This document shows, piece after piece, positions 38,927 through 50,036 of a DNA stretch of 64,000 bases (its first letter is position 1; each line of letters opens with the position of its first letter). The notes under the pieces are model-generated. The model had not been told where the DNA came from. It worked only from the letters and a program-made list of their open reading frames with translations, and did no database searches. The DNA is from Drechmeria coniospora (taxonomy: Eukaryota > Ascomycota > Sordariomycetes > Hypocreales > Ophiocordycipitaceae), in NCBI RefSeq assembly GCF_001625195.1, contig NC_054391.1, forward strand, positions 2,635,390 through 2,699,389. The letters run 5' to 3'. Both the position numbers and the translations under genes were made by a program.

Positions 38927-41900
38927 ATGCCTCGGTCGACCGTCGATCGAAATTTCAACGACGTGTCCAAAATCGTAGTGACAGACAGGTTCCTCGTGCC
39001 AGAGCCCGATCGGCCTCGCGAGACGACACGAACGTACGAGGAATGGGACCATCCTGGCCATGTCCATATCAGTCACCCCAGCCTCGAGGCTGGCGCTGAT
39101 GTATCTCGTGCGTTTGAAATGTTTCCCAATGCCCGAAAGCTCCCCAGGCCGGGCGCCTGCTGAGTCTTGATGGATTCGCGAGGCTTACTGCCGACAGACG
39201 ATGGCCGGGTCAACATCCACATCAGAGCGCAAGACGGGTGCCTTCACCTCCAGTCCACAGCAGAGAACCGGAACTTGACTGGTTCTCCATCTCCGCGGTT
39301 CCCCATCAGTTCTCGTCCAAGTCTTACGGGTGAACCTGGGAAGGTCCCTCGTCCGCAGCTCAATGTCGCCATCCAGATTGTCGGCTCACGCGGGGACGTC
39401 CAACCATTTGTTGCCCTCGGGAGGGTCCTCAAGGACACTTACGGTCACAGAGTCAGGATAGCGACTCACCCCATCTTCCAGACCTTTGTCGAGGAGAACG
39501 ACCTCGAATTTTTCAGCATAGGCGGCGACCCAGCGGAGCTCATGGCGTTCATGGTCAAATACCCGGGTCTCATGCCCGGAATCGAAGCCCTAAAGAGCGG
39601 CGAAATCAGCAAGCGTCGAGTGGGGATTCGGGAAATCCTACTTGGATGTTGGAGGTCGTGTATCGAAGCCGGCAATGGCCTCAGACCGCCACCAAAGTTC
39701 CGTAATGGGAACGAGCCTGTCGGCTTGTCCACAGGCGTTCCAGGAAACCAGCCCCTGGTGCCCTTCGTCGCCGATGCAATCATTGCCAACCCTCCCAGCT
39801 TCGCACACATACACGTTGCCGAGAAGCTCGGCATCCCACTGCACATGATGTTTACGTGAGCCTGTCGTCCCGAAGGCACACCGAATGATGACTGAATCTT
39901 CCGCCTTTCTGTTAGCATGCCGTGGTCCCCCACCAGGGCCTTTCCTCACCCGCTTGCGAATGTCCGGTCATCCAATATGAATGATGCTACGACCAACCAC
40001 CTGACGTACACGCTCGTCGAAATGATGACCTGGCAGGGCCTAGGGGATGTCGTCAACCGATTTCGAGAAACGACGTTGCATCTACCTCCGCTCTCCTTCC
40101 TCCACGCACCTGGACTTCTCACCCGACTCAAGGTCCCGCATACGTATTGCTGGTCTCCTGCGTTGATCCCAAAGCCGAACGATTGGCGAGATCATATTGA
40201 TGTCGCTGGGTTTTTCTTCCTGAATCTCGCCTCTTCCTTCACCCCCGACTCCCATCTGGCCGCATTCCTCAACGCCGGGCCACCTCCAATCTACATCGGA
40301 TTCGGATCCATCGTGGTGGATGATCCCGTGGCAATGACCCGGATCATATTCGATGCCATTCGACGAACAGGCCTGCGAGCATTGGTTTCCAAGGGATGGG
40401 GTGACTTGGGTGCCGACGACGTCGGAGTTCCCGAGGGAGTCCACATGCTAGGCGATGTTCCCCACGACTGGCTCTTCGAACGTGTCTCATGCGTCGTTCA
40501 CCATGGTGGCGCCGGTACTACCGCGGCCGGTATCAGGGCGGGAAAGCCGACGTTGGTTATCCCATTTTTTGGCGACCAGCCATTCTGGGGTTCCATGATA
40601 GCCCGAGCCAAGGCGGGCCCGAAGCCGATCATGCATCAAGATCTGGACGCCGAGAAGCTGGCCGAGGCTCTCCTATTTTGTCTACGGGCGGAAACGAAGG
40701 AGCAGGCCAGAAAACTCGGCGAAAGAATACGCGAGGAACAGGGATGTAACGTTGGTGCGAAGTGCTTCCACGACCACCTCGACACCAAGAACCTGCGTTG
40801 CTCGATGGTACCCAGCAGAGCTGCGGCTTGGCAAGTCAAGGGGAGCAAGCTCCAACTGTCGCCCTTGGCTGCGTCTGTACTTGTCCAAGCGGGACTCTTG
40901 CAGTACTCCGATGTTGCCCTGTACGAACCGTCCTCTATCCCCATATGTCCACTCACTGATGCGTAAACAGTTTCCGAGCTGTCGAGTACGTCACGGAGGA
41001 TCAACCTACCGACCCAATCTCGGCCGGTGCTGCTTCCATCTTCGCGGACCTCACCAGCATCGGCATGGCCGTGGCCGACTTGCCCAGAGAATTGTTCAGA
41101 ATCGGCAAACGCAACAAGGCGAACCCAAGTGAACAGTCGTGTCTTTCACGACACTCTAGTGAGGATAGTATGGATCTGTCTGCCGAGGCTACCGGCACCG
41201 CCCCCCCTGGACCTACTGAAACCAGTGAAAGCATTGGCGATGCCGAGGTTGTTACGACACCCCCTCGCACATTGCAAGTGCCTCGACGAGACTCCTCGGC
41301 GGCAGATGACGAAACACACGTTCATGTCTCGGCTACTCTGGAGGAGAGCATTAGGGGAGTCATTGGGGCGGGACGGGGAGTCGGCCACGCTGTGTCAACA
41401 GGTGTGAAATCCCCCATGAATTTTTGCCTCGGCCTGGCCAAAGGATTCCGGAATATACCGAGGTTGTACAACGATGACACTGTCCGGCCGATAAAGAAAG
41501 TCACGGGTATTCGCAGTGGCATACAGATTGCTGGCAAGGAACTGGGATATGGTTTCTTCGACGGGATAGCCGGTCTTGTCACCCAGCCGATTCGTGGCGC
41601 TCAGAAGGAGGGCACTGCAGGGCTACTTAAAGGTGTAGGCATGGGAGTCGGTGGCCTCATTGCGAAGCCCGCGGCCGGTAGGTTTGGTTCCGACCCCGTC
41701 TCTCCATTCTCCGCACTAACACGCACAGGTATTTGGGGTGCTCCGGCGTATATTATGCAAGGAGCTCATGCGGAGCTACACAGCCTCTTCTCCCAAGGCG
41801 CGCAAAATCACATCACCACCTCCAGGGCTGTGCAGGGATATCAAGAGATGTGCAAGGCCACGGACGAGGAGAAAGCCGAAGTCGTCAGAAAATGGAAAAT

Positions 41901-41967
41901 GGCAAAACTGGACCTTGAGAACTGTTACATGGTGAAGCAGGAGAATGAAACGATGGAGAACGTCTGA
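38927..41967 (+). CDS. GT28-type UDP-glycosyltransferase, sterol glucosyltransferase-like
   Basis: Exons 38927-39107, 39198-39855, 39916-40920, 40971-41677 and 41729-41967 give 929 residues. The GT28 N-terminal motif GSRGDVQPF is at 123-131. The donor-binding C-terminal lobe has GFGSIVV and [17 protein letters not shown] (475-491), then [10 protein letters not shown]. This matches the catalytic part of fungal sterol 3-beta-glucosyltransferases (ATG26/UGT51) but lacks their PH-GRAM N-terminus. The C-terminal 300 residues contain [13 protein letters not shown] and a Gly-rich [23 protein letters not shown] region resembling autophagy/VPS13-like C-terminal segments. The last intron is 51 nt, in frame and stop-free. 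The exon 1/2 junction is the least certain because two acceptors share the same phase. Confidence 0.9.
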
Positions 41968-43398
41968 GTCATCCATGCGCGGTACCATCATTCTCACTCC
42001 CTCTGAAGATGAACCGCGGTACCTGCTCACACGCAATTGTCAAAGGATAGATTTGCACGTCACGATCAGCAAGAGCTTGAGAACAAATGCCACACAAGTG
42101 CGTGAGTGCTGCAGGAATCGAGTGGTGGCTCGAGTGCGTTGCATCATTTGTTGGATTGTGTTTTCTCTGCTCATCTCGCGATGATGACGAGGTGGAGCTG
42201 GGGCAAGCAGGTACGGCGACAAAGAAAGCGACGACTCCAATACATGGGCCAACGGTAGAAGGCGACCTGCAGTCTTCCAGGCCATATTGAATCGAATGAT
42301 GCCATGGCGGTTGAGGGAAGTGGCAGGGAAGGAAGTCGTGATCGAGCGAGCACATGGTGACACAGAACTCACTAGAAATGGCATGCCGCCAACAGGCGAA
42401 ATTTTTCAAAGGAAGAGAGACGCGAGCAAAGAGGGCAGATGAGGAAGTTTACTCCTAAAAAAACAGACAAGCACAATGAATTTCTCACGACGTCTTTGCA
42501 CATCGTCGTGACTTCAGCTCCCTACGTTGTCTTGGCTCATCACAAGGCAACTCTGGGGTCCCCAATTTCATGGAAAGACGGCATACGACATGAAGTGGGA
42601 ATGAGGGTGGACATGCGTTCAAATAGCATCTACTAGTATGCTGTAGTTGCCATGATTTCGCTTTGTTTGGGAGATTATTTCATGGCTCGGTCATACACTC
42701 CATTCGTGAGTGGCGATAGATATTAGTCCCTTTATTATCCGCTGATATCGACGATTATGGAGCCTTGCTCTGATGTCCCGTGACGGGCCGGTGCCCCTCC
42801 TCCGTGGTGGGGCAGGAGCCACTCTATAACTGCACGAATACGGAGTAAGGAGTAATATCCGTACGGTCGTGAAAGATACTTACGTAAGTACTTGTGCTCC
42901 GCACAGTACATGTTGGTTGCCAAGTACTTAATAGTACCTTGAGTACTCCGTACTCCGCACTGTACTCCGGTTGCTCGGAGAACTCCGCTGTTTGGTAGGA
43001 GGCAGTAATTGCGCAGTACTTTGCGATCCATATGGAGCACTTGGTAAGTACACATACAAGTACAGTATGTGCAAGACTTGTACTCCGTACAGTGCAAGTA
43101 CTCCATACTGTACGGTACACGGCCTCGAGCACAGGTGTGCTGTAATTCATACAGTACTTGTACTTGCTTACTCCGTACATGTGAGTAAATGTACCTGTAT
43201 GTACGGAGTACGGAGTACAGAATGTACTTGCCTTGCACACCATGACGTTCTTCTGGGCCTACATGTACACAGACATCACTTTCGCCCAACAACGCTCGGT
43301 TTCCAGTCCGCCTCCTGCTGCAGTCGACTACGCATTCTCTCCTCGTCGCTTGCAAAGGAAACGGCAGTCATAACTTGGCGGACTCTGCTCTGCCCAAG
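41968..43398. other. Intergenic region with dense GTAC motifs
   Basis: The 3' flank of the glycosyltransferase gene occupies the first several hundred bases. About 42830-43240 is an AT-rich block crowded with TACTCCGTAC and GTACGGAGTAC words (for example 42940-42970 and 43201-43218), ending just before the septin-like gene leader. No gene is seen. Confidence 0.5.
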
Positions 43399-45440
43399 AT
43401 GAGACCGGTTAGGAACCCAGTAGCGGGGGAGGCCAGCCGCGGTTCGCCTCCAGATGCGGGCCTTGGTCGGACACACCTGACGCCATTGCCTCCGGTGAGC
43501 TGCTTTGTGACGACCGAAGCCAGCCTCGACTCTGCCACCGACCCCGACGAGCCGGGGGAGTCGGTGAAGAGCTATGCGAACAAACGGAGCCGCAGCTCTG
43601 GTCTGTTACGACCCGACCGCACCGGACGACGGCAGCGCCGAGCGACACCGTCCCTGCCATCGGACGTGGACCACGGCGCCTCGAAACGCACCACAACCGA
43701 CTTCACGGCCGTCTCCGGCCCCGGATCGACCGTTAGCTTCCCCTCCTCTCCCGAACTCTCCAGCACCTGCCCTTCCGACGATCCCAACAGCAACACGCCA
43801 AGCTTCGCCGAGCTCTCCCCTACCAGGTCTCCGTGCCCGGAAGCGGCGGGCAGTGTCGCGGGGGACGCGGTCCTGCAATTTGTGATGCCCAGCCTGACAG
43901 TTCCCCCTCGACGTCCCTTCACCGAGATCGGAAAGGCTTTAGGGAAGCTCAAGATTCTCGTCGCGGGCCCGGCAGGTACGTAGGATGTCAAGCCTGACGT
44001 TGGGGGCCTCGGGCCCGGTTTCTCGCCACTAACCCGGCACGCAGGCATCGGGAAAACGGCGCTGATCCTTTCCGTCGCTCAATGCTGCGACCACATCGTG
44101 CACATGGATGCCATCAGTCACTCCCCGGGCGGCAGCATCGCGGAGGTGCCTGCCAGCACTCGCCCTCATCTCTGGTGGCGAGCCGGCCTAGATTCCTCCA
44201 CGCAGCTCGAAGGAAGGCGATTCTCCTCGGCGACGGACGAAATTCTTGATAGAAACCTATGCTTTGTGGACTGCCGCGTGGATGATCAATCCGAGGCAGG
44301 CCGCTTCCCTCTCGCGTCTTCACCGGCATCGATTGCTGACGACAGACCTGGCCAGGCTACGCGACCGGAAATTCGTTATGTCGAGTCCCAACTGTTTCGA
44401 CTGTGCGAAAAGTCCCTCGAGGAAGCGGACTTGTACCACATCCTAAGTGGGGGTGCGGGGTCGATTGTTGACGTCGTCCTCTACATGATTCCGCACGCAG
44501 GTATGTTCGCCTCGCCGATGGCCTGCTCTCCGAACGCTAACGTGGTTGGTTACGAGGCCCTACCCCCGACGACGTTGGAACGATGCGGATCCTGCAAGGC
44601 ATGACCAACGTCATTCCTCTGCTCGCACGCGTAGACGAGCTCGGCCACGGCGAAATACCGTCTTCCAAGCACCGGCTCAAGACGTGCCTTGGGGACACAT
44701 ATTCGGCCTGTTTTTCGTTCACGAGCCCTGGCTCTGCCCAAGACCTGTCGGACATGTACGCCGTTTCGAGCGACACCCGAGACAGCCACGAGACGATGGA
44801 GGCGAGCATTTTGATGAGCTCCTCGTACCTGCCGCCGTTGGTACCCACGGAACTGCAACCGCTCGTCGAGCGCATCTTCTCTCTCGAAGGCAGCTCTCTT
44901 CTCCGCCACTCCGCCGCCGTCAAATCCGTGAATTGGCGCCGACGGTACCTTGAAGAAGAAGGCAACTCGTGGCAATCGGCCTTGACTTGCCGGAACCTGC
45001 CGCGGCATGGAGTCGTTGCCCGCTACCCGGCGGCCACCGCACAGGCGGAGCGGCAGTGTTGGGGTCGGATAGAGCTTGCCAGCTGGGCCGAGGCATTGCG
45101 CCAAAGCCTTGCGGCGGAGAGTGTTGGCCGATCCCGCGACGGGCTCGGCTCGGTGGCATCAAGGAGAGAGATGCCTCTTGCCAACGCGGGGACGGGGACC
45201 GGACGGCGCAGCAGGCAGATCCGACGGCAGGACAAGACGCGACCGGCCATGACGAGTCGCCAGGACCCCCTTGGTTTGTTGGAACTGGTTGCTCGGATAA
45301 AATACCACGGAGAACTCACACTGGAGCTGCTCGGCAGTCTTGGGGGTCTGGGCTGCGTCGCGGCGTGGCTCATCCGGTCCGAGCTAGCACATCATTGGGA
45401 TGTGAGGCTACCTCCAGCCTGGTGCTTGACGGCGAGATGA
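43399..45440 (+). CDS. Septin-like GTP-binding protein with C-terminal membrane segment
   Basis: Exons 43399-43975, 44045-44500 and 44557-45440 give 638 residues. About 170 N-terminal residues are Ser/Pro/Arg-rich. A septin-type G domain begins at GKLKILVAGPAGIGKT (P-loop at 190-197, split by intron 1). The G-domain continues with GPTPDDVGTMRILQGMTNVIPLLARVDEL, where ARVD (368-371) occupies the septin AKAD position. A canonical DxxG switch is not visible; FVDCRVD stands nearby instead. Near the C-terminus LLGSLGGLGCVAAWLI is a probable membrane segment. True septins lack this. Fungal genomes carry such septin-domain proteins of unknown role. The start is the first ATG in frame; earlier near-start codons were ignored. 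Confidence 0.85.
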
Positions 45441-48400
45441 TTTCGAAGCCTCGCAGGGCAAACCGGCCGACCGGGCAAAGCCTGTAGCTGGGTTTTAAAT
45501 GTGCGATATGACCGAAGGGGCCATCGATTATTATGGGGGGGCTCGATTTGAGACGAATCGTGCCTTTGTAGTGACGTATTCCGCGAGCACTCCAGGCACC
45601 TAGGTAGGTAGGTAGATATCCAGCGGGGCGCCATCGCGTCAGCAACACATCCATTCGCTTTGCCGACTTCTTGGGTTCCATTTCGAGCAGGCGATGAGTT
45701 GAGTGTCTTGCATTGTGCACATCCACACGCGTCCTCATACTGTTTGTTCTCCCACATCGGATGTGGCAACATGGCAAGGAATAATACGGGATACATGGCG
45801 AGGCATACGATCAGGTCGCAGGTAAAGAATTGCACTCGCTGCTCAGTTGGTACTGGGCCGTAACTGTGCCAAGTGTTTGCATGTACGTGTACTCTGTACG
45901 TATACCGTGCTGATGCAAATACTTGCATATACATGCACAGGCTGCGGTAGGTGGCGGGCCAAGATGGAGGCCTCGAGCTTGTCCTTCTGGCCGCCACCCT
46001 TACTCTCTGCCGTGGAGAGGATCGATACAGGGTAATACAAGGACAAAACAAGAGGCGCCCGCCTCCTTGGCTTCCTCAGCCACCAGGCCGACCTGTGTAA
46101 GACCACTCCGTACTCGTGCGTCAAACCACACGGAGAAGGAGTTGGCCTCATCCTCGCTTGCATGGCGAAGAGTAACAATAGGAACAGCGCAAAAATGGTG
46201 TTGTCGCATCCCTCCAAGACAATCACGGCTCATCATAGCGGAGGAAATGAAGAAGGAAAATACGGCGGCATTTTCATCCCAGCCATATCAGTCGGATACA
46301 GAACAGCAAAGTACGCTTCAACGACAGAATGTCGCGACAGGTCATGCATGCATGAATGCAAACCCGTCGCACATGCATGGACGAAATTCTTTGCCTACAG
46401 GACAGCGTAGCAGAAAAAAAGACAATAACAGCAGTACAGAGTATGCATAGTAATACTGGAATGTAAATTTTTGCTACAATATTGCAAGTGTAGCCACAAC
46501 CTCAAGCACCCGATCGGACACAGGGTCGCACAGTCACAAGCTCCACAGGAGTGACGAGCCAATTGTACGGAGTGTGTACTTACGTACGGAGTACTCTGCA
46601 CTCCGTACTCCGTACCTTGGTTCCAATCAGTGTACTCCGTAATACGCAGCAGTCAATACTTGTACGTACCAAGCTCGCCAAAGCAAGGATGAGGGGAGGG
46701 GGTGTTTGCTCTGCACCAGCTGTGTTTTAAACCTGCCGTGTATGTTTAAGCCATTATTATTATTCGTTCGCTTTGATGGGGTGGACACATGACCTTGTTC
46801 CCTGCACGGCCAGGCCCGTGAAGGGGAGTATTAATACTACATGTACAAGTAAGGCACTGTACTTGCACTTGCAACCAAGTACAGTAAGTGAACTGTCTCC
46901 GTGCTGCACAGTAGGTATTATTTGTACTCCGTACATTTACCATGGTCGCACTCCATAATTACAGTATACGCAGACGTTCACCTACAGCAAGTATAGCACA
47001 GTGTATCTACTTACGCACTCCGTCCTCCGTACTGCTTGTGTCATGAAAATGTATTATTAATATTCTTGCTGTACATGTACTGTAGGTGCATGCACATGCA
47101 CGAACTTATGCGAGGACTTGCAGGCAGTATTACTTACTTGTATGTCCAGAGTTCTTTTTTATTGGCCTACTTATACTTTTTTTTTCGGTTTACTTACTTC
47201 GTACTCGTACGCACAAGAACGGAGGACGGAGTACGGAGTACATTCAGCTTGCCTTCTCGTACTGGCCCTTTGTTCCTTTTCGCTGGCCACACTCTGCAGG
47301 TACTTACTCTCCTGAGACCTGACAAAATTTTCATCGCGAGGGGGGTCTACATGTACACAATGCACCTGAAGGACCAAAGCATGTACCTCCGAATCCTCTT
47401 ACGAGCGAGTAATAAATAGTACGTACATTAGTTGTACGACTAGTTCTCGTTGTGCCAAGTATCACTGCTCGAGGTGCTCCTCGCGTACGCGTGCCTGTCT
47501 GCCTGTCCGCCTGCGGTGGCCAAATCAAATCGTCATGAGCTTTGTGACTGCCCGGGAAACTCACCGTCCATTGCGCCCACATCCGAGTACTCGCAGGGAC
47601 TATGACGGGTTGTCGCTATTCGCATTCCCCGCGAGAAAAATAGTTACTCAAAAGTACCAACAGAGCTCCTAGCAGGCATTCGTTTGTCCACGACTGACAT
47701 CTGGCGGGAGCGCTGGCGGGGCGATTTCGCGACATGGACGGAGTACGGAGCACAATACTGTACATGCACTTATTCGGATGAAGTACGGAGTTCATGTAAG
47801 TACTCTGTAAGTACTCCGTACTCCGTACCTGGGTTGTGTTCCTCAATGACACGAATTCGTGCCTTAACTAAGTACAGTACTTATTACAGTACAAGTAAGT
47901 ACTGTACGAGTACATGTACAAGTACATGTACATGGGTGCAGGTGTACTACGGCAAGTCCCAAGGTACCAAGGCACTTACATGTAGGTACCTGGCACTAGT
48001 TCGTCGGCACAGACAGCAGGGAGGGAGAAACCCGGGGTACCTCGCGTGCAGCCAGCTGTACCATGCAAGTACTCGTACATGTACAGTAATACAGTACGTC
48101 CGGGATTGTCGGTATTGTTTGAAGGGAACGAGTGACCAAGTACTCCGTACGTGCAAGTGCACGTAATTAATACATGTACTCCGTACAGTACTCGCACCCA
48201 TCGCTCGGCGATTGCGCAACATAGGTACCTAGTACCTACCAAGTACTGTACTGCACACCTACAGTACGAGTATTACTTGCACCGAGAGTCCTCGGAAGTG
48301 GGCACTGGTACTGGGTACCACATGGACGGGCCATCCGCACCGTGATTCGGGAGGAATCCACTTGTTCCCGGGTACCGATACTTAGGTTATGCTTAGCACC

Positions 48401-48600
48401 AACTTACCAACGTGCCTCTCCTCCTCTCAGCGGACTTGTCCCGAGGCTACTTGTTCCACGCAATACAAATGCCGAATGCTTCGAAAAGCTGTCGGGACCT
48501 GATCCGTCAGCATCGCGATACCGTCCTGTCAATATACGGGCAATACCGTACTGTAAGCGGCACAAGTGCGTCAAGTACGGATACATGCACGCACGAGTAA

Positions 48601-48759
48601 TCATACCAGCTTCAAACTAGCGCCGGCTTGCCCATTCCGAGTCACCAGGGACGGGACGTCCTGTAGGTTGTCCCCGATCTGCTGCAGCAAGTGGACCACA
48701 GTGGACCGCGCGGCGTTGGCATGGGCTTCGATGACGCCGACTGGATGGAGGTCTCCCAT
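48601..48759 (-). other. Short coding-like ORF, 52 codons
   Basis: An ATG-to-TGA frame of 52 residues with GC3-rich codon use like the neighbouring genes (GGC GTC ATC GAA GCC CAT GCC AAC GCC). It reads MGDLHPVGVIEAHANAAR and continues with a predicted amphipathic helix around VVHLLQQIGDNLQDV. It is flanked on both sides by GTAC-rich AT spacer. It may be a small gene, or a surviving fragment of a lost one; I do not recognise the family. Confidence 0.3.
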
Positions 48760-49380
48760 GTACGGAGTACCCGTGGGACGAGTGTCCTACCCAGGTACCG
48801 GCGTAGGTACTAGCAGGTACCATGCATATCGAAGTCCAAAAAGCACGAAATACTTAAAGTAAGTAATTACTTGCAATACTCCGTATTGCTTGTACCAAGG
48901 ACGAGTATCTAGTTCCTGCATCCAAATTTTGCCCACGACGGAGAGCCGCGCTGCGAGACGCCGTACATGACAATGATGGGCACGCCTGAAATACGTGTGC
49001 GATGTGCAGAGTATTCATTGCACGCCTCTGGGTAGGCGTACATGTGTGTGCACTCCGTGCCCTGAGCATGTACGGAGTAATACACGTACTTGGCTTGCAC
49101 GAGAACGAGCCGGGCTAAGACACGTGCCCTGACTTTGATATACTTACTTACCTACCATCGTACTGTACAGGTACCTACTGCGGGAGAGTGCGTAGAGGTA
49201 CGTGCAAGTAGTGTACTGCTTGTACGTACCTTAGCAGGTAGCACTAAGGTACCGGGATGGCCAAGACGCGCAGCGCGCTTCACTGACTTGGAGCCCCTCT
49301 CGAGGCACAGCACTGCAGCGACAGCTCCCGCCCTCCTCAGCCACCAAAGCCCAGCCCCTCCGCTCGCTCCATCGCGGGCC

Positions 49381-49509
49381 TACCCCCTCCCTCCCCTCTC
49401 CCCTCCCTCCCCTCCCTCCCCTCCCACTTTCCCACTTTCCCACTTGCCCACTTTCCCTCTGTTTCTTTCCATCCCTTCTCTGCGGGCGCCCCTCCCCCCC
49501 CCCCCCCCC
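49381..49509. promoter_or_regulatory. C-rich polypyrimidine tract upstream of the C2H2 gene
   Basis: CCCTCCCTCCCCT-type repeats merge into a short ACTTTCCC repeat, then a run of 16 C at 49494-49509. A second CT-rich block spans about 49551-49680. The opposite strand has many G3-G4 runs. The tract lies about 530 bases upstream of the start codon, probably in promoter or 5' UTR. Confidence 0.75.
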
Positions 49510-50036
49510 AAAGTTGCCAACCCCTAGCATGCAGCTTATGCCCCAGAGTCTACCTTCCCCCTCCCTCCCCTTTGCTCCTCGATCAACACCTCTCTCCTCC
49601 TCCTCCATCCTTCCCCTCCACCCATCGTCCGGCAACACCCCCTCCTCTCCCCTCCCCTCCATCCCATATCGCGTCAACGATCCCCTCTTCTCGCCATCGA
49701 TATTCGTCTGCTTCCTTCGGACCGGACAGACCCGCCCAAGCGGACAGAACCTCGGGCTTGACTAGCGAACAACCAAACAGCATTTCCATGACTGGCATAC
49801 TACCGGTTCCAATGACCAGCGTCACCTTCAAATCCACCACTGCCACCCTTTAAACCCCACGGGAGCGCGTGTGAGCGAGGAGCGAGGAGTCAACAGCGAG
49901 AACCCAGAAACGTACGATATTCAACCATCGTACTGACCAGCCTGCGGCCGCAGTGTGTGACGTTTATTTTTTTTTCACCGTCGTTGCCTCGCTGTCGATC
50001 CTTGGAACCACACGCACGACAGGGCTGCCCATCAAC

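Larger units (their letters stand above)
45441..50036. other. 4.6-kb gene-poor, repeat-rich intergenic region
   Basis: The longest gap in the window. AT-rich blocks at about 46550-47250 and 47730-49100 are packed with GTAC palindromes, such as the cluster at 46565-46616 and those at 47226-47241 and 47738-47830. Two GC-richer islands look faintly coding: 46000-46236 (-) and 48601-48759 (-). From about 49260 it becomes the pyrimidine-rich leader of the C2H2 gene. No full-length gene, tRNA or transposon was recognised. Confidence 0.5.
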
